From NCBI GenBank assembly GCA_964444685.1, contig CAYUIG010000012.1, positions 1 to 64,000 of the forward strand: a DNA stretch of 64,000 bases, written 5' to 3'. Under the pieces are notes generated by a model. It had not been told where the DNA came from. It made no database searches and worked only from the letters and a program-made list of their open reading frames with translations. Below, one piece after another: positions 1 through 8,845 of the stretch (position 1 is its first letter; the number at the start of each line of letters is the position of its first letter). The stretch comes from CAYUIG01 sp964444685 (GTDB lineage Bacteria; Gemmatimonadota; Gemmatimonadetes; Longimicrobiales; RSA9). A program made the translations under genes and the position numbers.

Positions 1-452
1 CTACGGCAAGTCAATGGCACGGTGGAGGTTGGGGAAATGCGTTCGTCTTGCTGCGGGAGGCGGCAATGCGGGAGGCGGCAATGCGGGAGGCGAACGACGC
101 CAACTGCGGGGGGCTGCGGGTGACGGCGGGAGGCGTACACAGGAACGGCGGGAGGCATACTACGGGAGGCGGGAGGCAGGCTACGGGAAAACCGGGGACG
201 CGGGTGAACTGCAGGCCAGGCGGGTGACAGCGGGAAGGCGGGTGGCAGGGGACTGTGCGGAAATCTGTGTAAATGGCCGCCCCTACGCGCCGAGACCCCC
301 CAAAGCGGAGGTTGAACCGGGGCCCCCGCCTTTCCCGCAGTCCCGGCCTCCCGCATTTCCCGCAGTCACCCGCAGTCCCGCAGTCACCCGCAGTTCCCCG
401 CAGTTGACGCCGTTCGCCTCCCGAAGTACCGCCTCCCGCCGTCACCCGCAGT
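1..452. repeat. Long imperfect palindromic repeat region
   Basis: The region is built from short GCGGGAGGC and CTGCGGGTGAC words on the left and their complements on the right. The segment at about 84-125 is matched, in reverse complement and with about five mismatches, by about 381-424, so the transcript or single strand could fold into a large stem. Both strands are open for over 140 codons, but the predicted proteins are only Arg/Pro/Ser-rich repeat translations with no domain, so I do not call a gene. It lies just downstream of the terminator of the next gene and may continue past the left edge of the window. Confidence 0.7.
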
Positions 453-491
453 AAGAAAGAGAAAGGGGCCCGACCCAAGGCCGGACCCCTT
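453..491 (-). terminator. Rho-independent terminator of the outer-membrane protein gene
   Basis: Read on the minus strand, an AAGGGG...CCCCTT stem with further GC pairs and a short loop is followed by a pyrimidine tract (TTTCTCTTTCTT). It sits about 20 bases past the stop codon of the gene at 513-1847, as expected for an intrinsic terminator. Confidence 0.75.
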
Positions 492-512
492 CCACTTCCC
501 AGAGGGAAGAGC

Positions 513-1847
513 CTACCGATTGCCGGACTTCCGGACTTCCTCCTGCCGCTGCAGCGGCTGGAATGCGCAGCCGACGGCGCGGAGCGGGACGTAGACGACG
601 CGCACCTCGTCGAACGCGGTGCGGAGTGCGTCGCTGCCGGCGAGCTTCGCGGCGAGGTCGGCACCCTGAGCGGCCTGGAGGGGCGCCCGCAGTGCGGCGG
701 CCTCGTTGCTGCCGACGTACACGCCGAGGCCGTTGACGGTGCCGAGGAACAGCACGTCGGCGGGCTGGAGGCGCGTGGGTCCACCGTACGTGGTGAACTC
801 GGCCGTCTGGCGAGCCTGCATGTTGACGACGAACGGCGCGCCGCGGACGTACCAGTCGGCGCTCTCCGCGGTCGCGACCGTGCCGATCGCCTGGCGGAGC
901 GGAATGCGCTGGTTACCCTGCACGACGACGGTGTCGCCGCTCGCGTGCACGAAGCGGGCGCTCTGCATTCGGATGCCGGCCGCGTTGGTCGGATCGATGA
1001 CGCAGACGGTGATGTCGTCCTCGCGCGGCGGCGGGGGCGGCTCAGGCGTCGGCGTGGGCGTCGGCGTGGGCGGCGGCGGTGCGACGGCCACGACCTCCTC
1101 GCCCTTCATTCCGAGCGCGAGGCTGAGCCCGACCTGGGCGCCGATCTCGTGGACGAGCTTGGCCTCGTTGGTCTCGCCGTCCTCGACCTCCCAGACGTTG
1201 CCGCCGAGGTAGCCCTGCGACACCTGGACCTGGGGCTTGTAGATGCGGTCGTTCACCTCGGCGCGGATGAGCCAGTGCGGCGAGAGCCGGAAGTCGGCAC
1301 CGAGGCCGACGAGGCCCATGATCGACTCCTTCCACTCGCCGAGCGCGACGGTCTCATCGAGGTCGCGGTTGAACGGCGTGCAGCTCCAGAACTCGTTGCG
1401 CGTGGTGTCGAGGCAGACGAAGTGGTCACCCGAGGGGTTGATCCACTTCAGCCCTGCGCCGACCGCCAGGTACGGAAGCGTTTCGCGACCCTGCCACGTC
1501 GCGTTCGGCGCCTTGAATCGGAACATCAGGTCGCCGGACATGCTGTACAGGTTGGTGGACGACCAGATCGGCTCGTCCGCCTCGATGTCGCGATCGGAAT
1601 AGTTGAAGTTGGCGCGGATCCCGACGCGCTCCCACGGCCACAGTGTGGCCTGTGCGCCGGCGAGCCAGCCGGATCCGAACTTTGCGGAGCCGGGCACGCG
1701 TCCCGCTCCTTCATCGGCCATGGGCGTGTGCAGCGAGAATCCGCCGTTCACACCGATGTCGAACCAGTACGACTGGGCCGTCGCCGGACTCGCCCATGCG
1801 GCGAGGCCGAGCGCGGCCACGACTCCCAGACCCAGAAACCGCTTCAT
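513..1847 (-). CDS. Outer-membrane beta-barrel protein with proline-rich linker and C-terminal domain
   Basis: The 444-residue product begins with a clear Sec signal peptide (cut after about residue 25, ATA-Q). Residues 26-250 alternate polar and aromatic or glycine residues like an OprF/OmpW-type eight-strand barrel. Residues 255-276 are a Pro/Thr linker (APPPPTPTPT...), typical of OmpA-like proteins joining a barrel to a periplasmic part. The C-terminal 165 residues match no family I recognise and lack the OmpA peptidoglycan-binding motif. The start at 1847 was chosen because GGAGGAG lies just upstream and the signal peptide begins there; longer in-frame starts add junk. Monocistronic, with its own terminator. 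Exact role unknown. Confidence 0.75.
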   Translation of the reverse strand: MKRFLGLGVVAALGLAAWASPATAQSYWFDIGVNGGFSLHTPMADEGAGRVPGSAKFGSGWLAGAQATLWPWERVGIRANFNYSDRDIEADEPIWSSTNLYSMSGDLMFRFKAPNATWQGRETLPYLAVGAGLKWINPSGDHFVCLDTTRNEFWSCTPFNRDLDETVALGEWKESIMGLVGLGADFRLSPHWLIRAEVNDRIYKPQVQVSQGYLGGNVWEVEDGETNEAKLVHEIGAQVGLSLALGMKGEEVVAVAPPPPTPTPTPTPEPPPPPREDDITVCVIDPTNAAGIRMQSARFVHASGDTVVVQGNQRIPLRQAIGTVATAESADWYVRGAPFVVNMQARQTAEFTTYGGPTRLQPADVLFLGTVNGLGVYVGSNEAAALRAPLQAAQGADLAAKLAGSDALRTAFDEVRVVYVPLRAVGCAFQPLQRQEEVRKSGNR

Positions 1848-1970
1848 GGTCTCCTCCATCCACCCGTTGGGAACGAGCGCGCCGCAGCACGCCGCGGAGC
1901 ACGGGAAGAGCCCGGGGCCGCAGACTGCCAGCACCCGGGACTGCCCGGGCCGACGCGGCAAAGATAAGAC

Positions 1971-3227
1971 TTAGCGCGGCCTGAGCAACACCAACGATGC
2001 GTTGATGCCGCCGAAGCCAAAGGAATTGGACAGGCAGGCGGCCGGCCGGTAGTCCCGGCCCCCGTCGGCCACATAGTCGAGATCGCAGGCGCCGTCGCCC
2101 TGCTCGAAGTTCAACGTGGGGGGGATCCACCCCCGTTCCATGGCGAGGCAGCAGACGGCGGCCTCGATGGCGCCGGACGCGCCCAGGGCGTGGGCGTGAT
2201 AGGGTTTCGTCCCACTGACCGGGACCTCGTACGCGCGCTCGCCCAGCACCTGCTTGATCGCGCTGCTCTCCGTGGCGTCGTTGAGCGGAGTCGACGAGCC
2301 GTGCGGGCTGACGAAGTCGATGGTCTCCGGCGCGATACCGGCCGTCGAAAGGGCCTCGCGCATGGCGCGCACGGCCTGGCTGCCGTCCGGCCGGGGAGCC
2401 GTCATGTGGTGGGCGTCGTTGGTGAGACCGTAACCGGCGACCTCGGCATAGATGCGCGCGCCGCGGGCGACCGCGTGGTCCCATCGCTCGAGCACGAACG
2501 TGCACGCGCCCTCGCCCATGATGAAGCCGTCCCGGTCGGCGTCGAAGGGCCGGCACGCCCGCTCGGGATCCTCGTTGCGCGTGCTCATGGCTCGGATGAT
2601 CGCGAACGCGCCGAAGCAGAGCGGTGCGAGCGGCGCCTCGACGCCGCCCGCGATCGCGACATCGGCGCGGCCTTCCCGGATCACGCGCCACGCCTCGCCG
2701 ATGCCGATCGTACCCGACGCGCACGACATCGCGTTCGTGAAGTTGGGACCGCTGAAACCGTAGTGGATGGAGATCCAGCAGCTCGCCGCGCCCGCGAACG
2801 TTGTGAGTGCGACGCGCGGATCGACCGCACGCAATCCCTCGCTGAACAGATTCAGCATCTGGTTCTCGGCGTGCGCGAGTCCGCCCAGCGCGGAACCCAT
2901 CTGCACCGCGACGCGTTCGGGATCGACAGCCGACTCGGGCAGTCGCGCGTCATCGAGCGCCATGCGCGCAGATGCCACGGAGAAATGACCGAAGCGATCG
3001 AGCCGGCGTACGTCCGTTCGGTCCATGAAGTCGGCGGGCTCGAAACATTCGACTTCGGCCGCGATCTGTGTGCGCCACAGACTGGGATCGAAGCGCGTCA
3101 GACGCCGGATCGGCGATCGCTCGCGCTGGAGCCCGTTGAAGAAGTCGTCGACTCCGACTCCGACCGCCGTGATCGGACCGATGCCGGTGATGGCAACGCG
3201 CGGCGGTCCTCCGTTGGTCGCAGTCAT
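1971..3227 (-). CDS. Beta-ketoacyl-ACP synthase II (FabF-like) in a biosynthetic operon
   Basis: The 418-residue thiolase-fold condensing enzyme keeps the full Cys-His-His triad: Cys169 in SCASGT, His309 in SPHGSSTPLND and His346 in HAHALGASGA. The GFGGINAS motif near the C terminus is also present. FabF-type enzymes condense malonyl-ACP with an acyl chain. The gene is last in a six-gene operon, overlaps the SRPBCC gene by ATGA, and has no acyl carrier protein or malonyltransferase beside it. It may therefore serve a specialised product (polyketide-, quinone- or alkyl-arene-like) rather than housekeeping fatty acid synthesis. The ATG at 3227 gives the usual N terminus (RVAITGIGPITAVG). Family call sure; pathway inferred. 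Confidence 0.88.
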   Translation of the reverse strand: MTATNGGPPRVAITGIGPITAVGVGVDDFFNGLQRERSPIRRLTRFDPSLWRTQIAAEVECFEPADFMDRTDVRRLDRFGHFSVASARMALDDARLPESAVDPERVAVQMGSALGGLAHAENQMLNLFSEGLRAVDPRVALTTFAGAASCWISIHYGFSGPNFTNAMSCASGTIGIGEAWRVIREGRADVAIAGGVEAPLAPLCFGAFAIIRAMSTRNEDPERACRPFDADRDGFIMGEGACTFVLERWDHAVARGARIYAEVAGYGLTNDAHHMTAPRPDGSQAVRAMREALSTAGIAPETIDFVSPHGSSTPLNDATESSAIKQVLGERAYEVPVSGTKPYHAHALGASGAIEAAVCCLAMERGWIPPTLNFEQGDGACDLDYVADGGRDYRPAACLSNSFGFGGINASLVLLRPR

Positions 3228-3715
3228 GCCGGTTGCGACCCGGGGCGCGCGGCGGCGCGGCGCTCCGCTTCGCTCGCAACACCGGCGAGCGTGCGTTGCG
3301 CGATGGCGGAGACGAAGTGCGGGCCGATGACGAGGCGCCATGCCACGCCGCCGATCAGCGGCCAGCGCGGGCCCGTCCATGCGTGCGTGATGCGCACGAG
3401 CGTACCATCCGTCTGCGGATGGAACGACCACTCGACTTCCATCCCGCGCGTGATGCCATCCACGTGTGTGTAGAGGACGCGCGGTGCGGTCGCGTCGGAG
3501 CGCATCTCGGAGACCCACCAGGTCGGGTAGCGTGCGGGGCCGGCGAAGTCGCGCCACGCGGCCATCTCGACCCGGCCCTCGCCGAACCCGCGCCGGTCGT
3601 GGAAACGCACCCAGCGGTAGTGCGGCAGGATGGCCGGCCAGCGCTCGACGTCGGCGGCGACACGGAAGCAGGTCTCGGGCGGCGCCTTCACGAGGCGCTC
3701 GTCCACCGTCGTCAT
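3224..3715 (-). CDS. SRPBCC-fold protein, polyketide cyclase/aromatase-like
   Basis: The 163-residue protein has the START/Bet v1-like pattern of the polyketide cyclase/dehydrase family: an N-terminal VDERLVKAPPETCFRVAADVERWP segment, central strands ending near WSFHPQTDGTLVRITHAW, and a long C-terminal helix rich in Ala/Arg. Family members bind hydrophobic ligands and, in type II polyketide clusters, direct ring closure. It lies between the FAD oxidoreductase and ketosynthase genes and overlaps both by four bases (ATGA), which supports a cyclase or aromatase role in the same pathway. It could equally be a simple lipid-binding protein. Confidence 0.75.
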   Translation of the reverse strand: MTTVDERLVKAPPETCFRVAADVERWPAILPHYRWVRFHDRRGFGEGRVEMAAWRDFAGPARYPTWWVSEMRSDATAPRVLYTHVDGITRGMEVEWSFHPQTDGTLVRITHAWTGPRWPLIGGVAWRLVIGPHFVSAIAQRTLAGVASEAERRAAARPGSQPA

Positions 3716-4935
3716 GGGACCCTCGCAACGGAAGGAACGAGCAAGCTCGCGAGGACCCGGGGGGAAAGCAAGGCGACGGGGGGCACGCAGTCACCCGTCG
3801 CCGCGACGAGCGCCGCGGCCGCCGCGGGCGCGCGCGCGAGCCGCGCGATGACCATCTCGGCGAGTCGCGGCCTGCGCAGGACGTTCTCGATCACCTGCTG
3901 CAGCGGACGGATCCCGCGCAACGCGCGCGCACGCAACCGTCCGTACTCCGCGAGCGCATTTTCGGCGACGCGGCCGCCCGACCTGCGCAGCGCACGATCC
4001 GCTACCGGCGCGAGCAGCGTTGCGGCCGCAATTGCGTGATGAATGCCCTGTCCCGTGAACGGATCGTAGTAGCCCGCGGCATCGCCGACGAACGCGATGC
4101 CGTCCGCGAACGTGCGCCGCACGGGCGCATCGAAGGGACCGGACGCCTGCAGCGGGACGCGTCGCAGGCAATCGGGCGGGACGCGGCCGGCCAGTGCGGG
4201 GAAGCGCTCGAGTGCTTGCACCACGAACGCGTGCGGATCCTCGAGCTGTGCGCCGAAGCGTTCCGCATCCGCTACGACCGTGAGGTTCCAGGGTGCGCCG
4301 GGGCCGAGAGACGCGAGCCCCGCAGACAGTCCATCCGCACTGTGCATCTCGCCCGTCGACGCATTGGCACGGACGCCGTGCAGACGTGCGGTGAGCGACA
4401 ATTTCCGCATCCGCGGCGGCCGGCGCAGCAATCCGCTCCGGCGCACGAGCACGGAGCGGAGCCCGTCTGCCGCGATCACGAGTCGCGCGCGCGTATCGAA
4501 CGGTTCACCATCCATGCGGCCCATCACGCCGTCATCGGTCGGCGCCATCACCTTCGCGCCTTCGTACAGCCGTGCACCTGCGTTCACCGCGGCGCGCACG
4601 AGGACGGCATCGAAGCGGTCGCGCGAGAGTGCAAGCGCGTGCGCCGGGAGAGCCGCATCGGCAAAGCGTACCTCGAACGCGGCGCCGTCCGGTGCGTGGA
4701 TGCGCCAGGCTTCGAGCCGCGCGGGCTTCTCTGCCATCACCGCGTCGAGCAGCCCGAGCTCAGCCAGCAATGGTCCGGTTGCGAGAGACAGACAGTCACC
4801 GCACGCCTTCGAGCGCGGGAATGCGGCACGGTCGAGAAGAGCGACGTCATGGCCGGCACGTGCGAGCAGTAGCGCGGTGGTGGCGCCGGCCGGTCCCGCG
4901 CCGACCACGACCACTTCCGCATCGATCCGCATCAT
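3712..4935 (-). CDS. FAD-dependent oxidoreductase, geranylgeranyl-reductase/aromatic-hydroxylase type
   Basis: The 407-residue flavoprotein has the Rossmann GAGPAG motif at residues 12-17 and the second FAD signature FVGDAAGYYDPFTGQG, as in group A flavoprotein hydroxylases and geranylgeranyl reductases. The ATG at 4935 overlaps the stop of the methyltransferase gene (ATGA), which fixes the start. In type III PKS operons (for example the Streptomyces srs genes) a methyltransferase and a flavin hydroxylase follow the synthase. Here the condensing enzyme is FabF-like instead, so hydroxylation or reduction of a ring or acyl product is an inference. Confidence 0.85.
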   Translation of the reverse strand: MMRIDAEVVVVGAGPAGATTALLLARAGHDVALLDRAAFPRSKACGDCLSLATGPLLAELGLLDAVMAEKPARLEAWRIHAPDGAAFEVRFADAALPAHALALSRDRFDAVLVRAAVNAGARLYEGAKVMAPTDDGVMGRMDGEPFDTRARLVIAADGLRSVLVRRSGLLRRPPRMRKLSLTARLHGVRANASTGEMHSADGLSAGLASLGPGAPWNLTVVADAERFGAQLEDPHAFVVQALERFPALAGRVPPDCLRRVPLQASGPFDAPVRRTFADGIAFVGDAAGYYDPFTGQGIHHAIAAATLLAPVADRALRRSGGRVAENALAEYGRLRARALRGIRPLQQVIENVLRRPRLAEMVIARLARAPAAAAALVAATGDCVPPVALLSPRVLASLLVPSVARVP

Positions 4936-5612
4936 GGCGCGGCCACCAGCACGAGGCGGAAGAAGAAGCGGCGGTCGACGCGCGGGCGTCGCAGCCCGGC
5001 GGCGCGCGCGAGCTCGAGGAGCTCGCGTCGCTTGTACGCGCGCAGCACGGACACGGGTCCATCGTGCCGCGTGGTGGGGTTCCTGCGCCACCACGTAGCC
5101 GCGAGCAGGCGTGCGCCGAGCAGGTTCGCGCGGTTCCGCTCCAGTTCGTTCACGATCACCGCGATGCGTGTCACGCGCGCCATCTCACGCAACGTGCGCA
5201 CCGCGTCGTCATCATCCAGGTGATGGAGGGTGAGTGTGATCAGCGAGAAGTCGAACGAACGGTCCGGAAACGGCAGGTCACGCGCGTCGCCCTGAACGAG
5301 GGAGATCGGCAGCCGCGCGGTGTTCGCGCGCGCAATGGCGAGCGTGCGCGGATTCGGATCCAGGCCTGTAATGCGCAGCCGGTCGCCGTAGTTGCGCACG
5401 AGTGCGCGGGGCACATCCGCGGCGCCGGTGCCGACATCGAGTACGTCCGCCGTGCGTGGCGGCAGCCTGCGATCGAGTTCGCGCACCAACGCGCGCGTGC
5501 CGCCGAGCCAGCGATTGACTTCACCGACGTGCCGCAGGCTGTCGGCGAGCTCGCGCTCATCGAGGTCCGGATCGTCGAGCCGCTCGGTGGCACGCACGCG
5601 CGGGAGCGTCAC
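4932..5612 (-). CDS. Class I SAM-dependent methyltransferase
   Basis: The 226-residue protein carries SAM motif I (VLDVGTGAADVPRAL), an acidic residue after beta-2 (ITGLDPNPR) and the post-motif segment DFSLITLTLHHLDD, as in the Methyltransf_11/25 families. The GTG at 5612 overlaps the amidohydrolase stop (GTGA), indicating translational coupling. The substrate is not visible; the neighbouring ketosynthase, cyclase-like and flavin genes suggest O- or C-methylation of their product. The C-terminal 40 residues are Arg-rich, as in related small-molecule methyltransferases. Confidence 0.85.
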   Translation of the reverse strand: MTLPRVRATERLDDPDLDERELADSLRHVGEVNRWLGGTRALVRELDRRLPPRTADVLDVGTGAADVPRALVRNYGDRLRITGLDPNPRTLAIARANTARLPISLVQGDARDLPFPDRSFDFSLITLTLHHLDDDDAVRTLREMARVTRIAVIVNELERNRANLLGARLLAATWWRRNPTTRHDGPVSVLRAYKRRELLELARAAGLRRPRVDRRFFFRLVLVAAP

Positions 5613-6961
5613 GGGCCGTCACGCGCTTCCGCGAGCCGCGCCGCGAGCGCATCGACACGCGCGCGCAGCGCAGGCATGTCCATCGTGAGATGCTCGCCCG
5701 AGCGGTACAGCACGCGGCCGCGCACCATCGCGAGCGTGACGTCCGTGGCGCGCGCGGCGTAGAACAGCGCGGCAACGGGATCGTGCACGGGTCGCACGTG
5801 CAGTGCTTCGAGCGACACGGCCATGAGATCCGCGTCCTTACCGGGCTCGATCGACCCGATGCGCTCCTCCATGCCGAGCGCACGGGCGCCATCCAGCGTG
5901 GCCATGCGCAGCAGCACGTCACCAGGAAGCGCGGACGGTGACCCCTGCCGTGCGCGCTGCATGAGCTGCGCGGCGCGCGCTTCCTCGAGCAGATCCATGC
6001 GATTGTTCGACGCCACGGAGTCGGTCCCGATCGCGACGGTGATACTGGCCTCGAGCATCTCGGTCACCGGTGCAATGCCGTGGCCGAGGCGCGCGTTCGC
6101 GATCGGACAGTGCGCGACCGCGGCACCGCTCGCGGCGATGCGCGCGATGTCTTCGGTGTCCACCTGCACGCAGTGGATGAGCAGCGTGCGTGGGCCAAGC
6201 AGGGCGAGGCGCTCGAGCAGGTCGATCGTCGTGCGCGCACCACCGGGCGGCTGGATGCCGCGCTTCCGCAATCCTTCGGCGAACGGTCCCTCCGAGCGCG
6301 CGACCAGCTCATACTCCGCACGCGATTCGGATGTGTGCACTGCGACCGGCAGCGATTCGGCGGCCGCGAACGTCGCCACGTTCGCGAACAGCGCGAGTGA
6401 CACGGTATACGGCGCGTGCGGGGACACACCCACGCGCACCATGTCCGTTTCGCGCTCGCGCATCGCGGCCACCTTCCGCTCCAGCTCGGCGACGGCGCGA
6501 TCCGCATCCTCCGGCGCGGGCCCGAACACTTCGCGGTAGACGACGCCGCGCATGCCGGCTTCGAGCAGCGCATCCTGCGACGCGCCCGAATCCTCGGTCG
6601 CGGCGAGCGTCGTGATTCCGGCCGCGAGCGACTCCGCCACGCACCAGCGCGCGGCATCCAGCCAGTCGTCCGCGTACGCGCCGCGCTTCGCGCGCATGAG
6701 CGCGGGCAGCCATGCATCGAAGGAGCGGTCCTCGAGCAGGCCGCGCATGCCGTGCAGCTCCGGATGCGCGTGCACGTTCACGAGGCCGGGCAGGAGGATG
6801 GCGTCGCCGAGGTCGACTTGATGCACGCCGGGTCCACGCGGTACGGCCGCGTCGGAGCCCACCTCGGCGATACGGCCATCGCGGTCGACGAGCACGGCGC
6901 CATCGAGGATCGGCGGTGCGGTGACGGGCAGCACCCATGCGGCGCGGTAGCGTGTGCTCAT
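5609..6961 (-). CDS. Amidohydrolase of the TRZ/ATZ/deaminase family
   Basis: The 450-residue metal-dependent hydrolase has the N-terminal composite beta-sandwich, the HxH metal pair at His64/His66 (VNVHAHPEL), the later histidine in SPHAPY, HCVQVD, and the metal-binding aspartate in GTDSVASNN. This arrangement fits cytosine/guanine deaminase-like and chlorohydrolase-like enzymes (MtaD/SsnA/TrzN group) that remove amino or chloro groups from heterocycles. It lies between the Omp85-like and methyltransferase genes with ATGA/GTGA overlaps. Whether it acts in the ketosynthase pathway or on nucleobase-like substrates cannot be told from sequence. Confidence 0.85.
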   Translation of the reverse strand: MSTRYRAAWVLPVTAPPILDGAVLVDRDGRIAEVGSDAAVPRGPGVHQVDLGDAILLPGLVNVHAHPELHGMRGLLEDRSFDAWLPALMRAKRGAYADDWLDAARWCVAESLAAGITTLAATEDSGASQDALLEAGMRGVVYREVFGPAPEDADRAVAELERKVAAMRERETDMVRVGVSPHAPYTVSLALFANVATFAAAESLPVAVHTSESRAEYELVARSEGPFAEGLRKRGIQPPGGARTTIDLLERLALLGPRTLLIHCVQVDTEDIARIAASGAAVAHCPIANARLGHGIAPVTEMLEASITVAIGTDSVASNNRMDLLEEARAAQLMQRARQGSPSALPGDVLLRMATLDGARALGMEERIGSIEPGKDADLMAVSLEALHVRPVHDPVAALFYAARATDVTLAMVRGRVLYRSGEHLTMDMPALRARVDALAARLAEARDGP

Positions 6962-8706
6962 CGCTGGAAGAGGTCGGCGGCGACGCTCATCGGGCGCACG
7001 CGCGACACATCGAAGTCCGTGGTGCGGCGGCCCATGCCGAGCGGCTCGCCGATCGAGAAGCGGATGCGGAAATCACTGAAGTCGTATCCGTAGCCGAGCG
7101 GCCATGCGAAATCGATGCGATACGTAGTCCGGCCGCCCGCGGGGAGTGCGCCGCGCAGGCCGATGCCCGCGGACGCGCGCCAGCCGGAATCGGTGCCGAA
7201 GGGGACGTCGCCGGGGAAGATGCGGCCGACATCGACGAACGTGGTGATGCCGGCATCGAACACCTCAGGCATCGGCCAGCCGATGTACACGCGGTCCTCC
7301 GCGCTTATCACGACACGACGGCCACCCGGGAAACTCTCCGCATCGTAGCCGCGCAGCGCCGTCTCGCCGCCGAGCGTGAGCTGGAAGGGCGTGCGCGTGT
7401 CCCATGCGCCCACAGCCGCCGCACGCAGCAGCAGCGTGTGATGCGCGAGCGCGCGCGTCTGCCAGTACGCGAGCAGCTCCGCCTCCGCGTACAGATCCTC
7501 CCATTCGGGCTCACCGAACGGCGCGCGCAGATTGCGGCGCGTGTCGCCGTACAGGCGCGTGAGGACGAGACCGTCGCCGCTCTGAATGCCGGAATAGAAT
7601 GAGAACGCGACGAACAGGTCGTCATCGGTCTCGAGCGATGCGAGCGAGCGACCCAGCGTGAGCATCGCTTCCGCGCCCAGCCGCACGTCCTCCTCGCCTT
7701 GCATGCTGTCCAGCCCCTTGCGCTTCACCCACCAGATGTTGCGGTGGCCGAGCAGCACGGATGCGCGGATGTTGTGCAGCTCGCGCGCCTGATGCATGAC
7801 GAGCGCCGACTGCACGCTGTCGGCCGGCACCCGATCGTCGTAGCGGCCGCCGGGAGCGGCTTCGATGCTGCCCGGGTAGCTCAGTTCGTGAAACGTGAGG
7901 CCCGCGCCGAGAAGGCCCTGCGCACCCTCGCGGCCGATGCGGCGGATGACGCCCGTTCCGAAGAAGTTCTCGCGTACCGGCAGCAGCACGTGCGTATCGG
8001 CGGCGGTGCCCGTGATGTAGTCGAACAGCCGGTCGGCGCGAACGTACCGCTGCCGGCCGGACCATTCGCTCACCTCGCCGACGAACGGATACGCGATCTC
8101 CTGGCGCAGGAAGCCGCCGGGGCGGGTGCGGCCGGCCTCGAGCGTGAAGTCCCAGCGGGTGCGGAAGAGCTGGGGGGAGTGGAAGGAGGCGCCGTACTCG
8201 CGTGTGACGCGCCGCTCCAGCCAGAAGAAGCCGAGCTGATTGCCCGTACCGAGCAGGTTGTCCTCACGTACCGAGACGCCCTCGAACTCGAGCCCCTCCT
8301 CGGTGCCCACGCGCACGTCCAGCTTCGTGCTCCACTCGTCGTAGGTGACGACATCGACGATCCACCCGTCGGGCCCGCGCTCGGCCGTTACGCGGGCGCG
8401 GGCGAGGAAGGCGTAGTTGCGGAGGAGGCGCTCGCTCTCGGTGAGGAGAAAGGGGTCGTAGCAGTCGCCGGGGGCGACCAGCAGCTCGCGGCGGATCACC
8501 CAGCGGCGGGTCCGGAAATGCAGGGAGTTGGCCGCTCCGTAGGCCCAGTCGAAGCGGCTCTCCTCCACCTCCTCGAGGTCGAAGATCGAGTTGTTGTCGA
8601 TCCGCACCTCCGCGATGCGCCCCGCATCGCAGGGGTCGGGATCCTGGACGGGGATCGGCGGCTCCTGGGCCGCGGCCAGCAGCAGCAGCAGCGCGGCGGC
8701 GCTCAC
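6958..8706 (-). CDS. Omp85/BamA-TamA-like outer-membrane protein
   Basis: The product is about 582 residues with a short signal peptide. The N-terminal third resembles one or two POTRA-like modules (IAEVRIDNNSIFDLEEVEES; VTAERGPDGWIVDVVTYDEW). The rest is a 16-strand-type barrel with Omp85 features near the C terminus (FVDVGRIFPG; SAGIGLRGALP; DFAWPLGY). Omp85 proteins insert or export proteins and lipids at the outer membrane. The start is uncertain: GTG at 8706 places a leucine-rich leader directly at the N terminus, but the ribosome-binding site is weak. First gene of the operon, overlapping the amidohydrolase by ATGA. It may export the pathway product or simply be co-transcribed. Confidence 0.75.
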   Translation of the reverse strand: MSAAALLLLLAAAQEPPIPVQDPDPCDAGRIAEVRIDNNSIFDLEEVEESRFDWAYGAANSLHFRTRRWVIRRELLVAPGDCYDPFLLTESERLLRNYAFLARARVTAERGPDGWIVDVVTYDEWSTKLDVRVGTEEGLEFEGVSVREDNLLGTGNQLGFFWLERRVTREYGASFHSPQLFRTRWDFTLEAGRTRPGGFLRQEIAYPFVGEVSEWSGRQRYVRADRLFDYITGTAADTHVLLPVRENFFGTGVIRRIGREGAQGLLGAGLTFHELSYPGSIEAAPGGRYDDRVPADSVQSALVMHQARELHNIRASVLLGHRNIWWVKRKGLDSMQGEEDVRLGAEAMLTLGRSLASLETDDDLFVAFSFYSGIQSGDGLVLTRLYGDTRRNLRAPFGEPEWEDLYAEAELLAYWQTRALAHHTLLLRAAAVGAWDTRTPFQLTLGGETALRGYDAESFPGGRRVVISAEDRVYIGWPMPEVFDAGITTFVDVGRIFPGDVPFGTDSGWRASAGIGLRGALPAGGRTTYRIDFAWPLGYGYDFSDFRIRFSIGEPLGMGRRTTDFDVSRVRPMSVAADLFQR

Positions 8707-8845
8707 GGCCTCGCGGGCGTCGGGATCATGGCCGGCGAATCTACCGGCGGGTTCTCGATCGGCATAGAAGCCGGATGAGGCAACGGTCGGGCCGCTTTCA
8801 TTCACCCACTTCGGGAAACAGGGTGATTTCGAGGAGGAGACCCCC

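Noticed and set aside
14..454. Open frame on the plus strand at the left edge
   Set aside because: It translates the palindromic repeat words only; the opposite strand is also open, and no leader, ribosome-binding site or domain is visible.
3466..4872. Long plus-strand frame opposite the FAD oxidoreductase
   Set aside because: Arg/Ala-rich shadow of a clear flavoprotein gene in high-GC DNA.
7871..7895. String resembling a tRNA D-arm (GGGTAGCTCAGTTCG)
   Set aside because: It lies inside the Omp85-like coding sequence and is not followed by an anticodon or TpsiC arm that folds.
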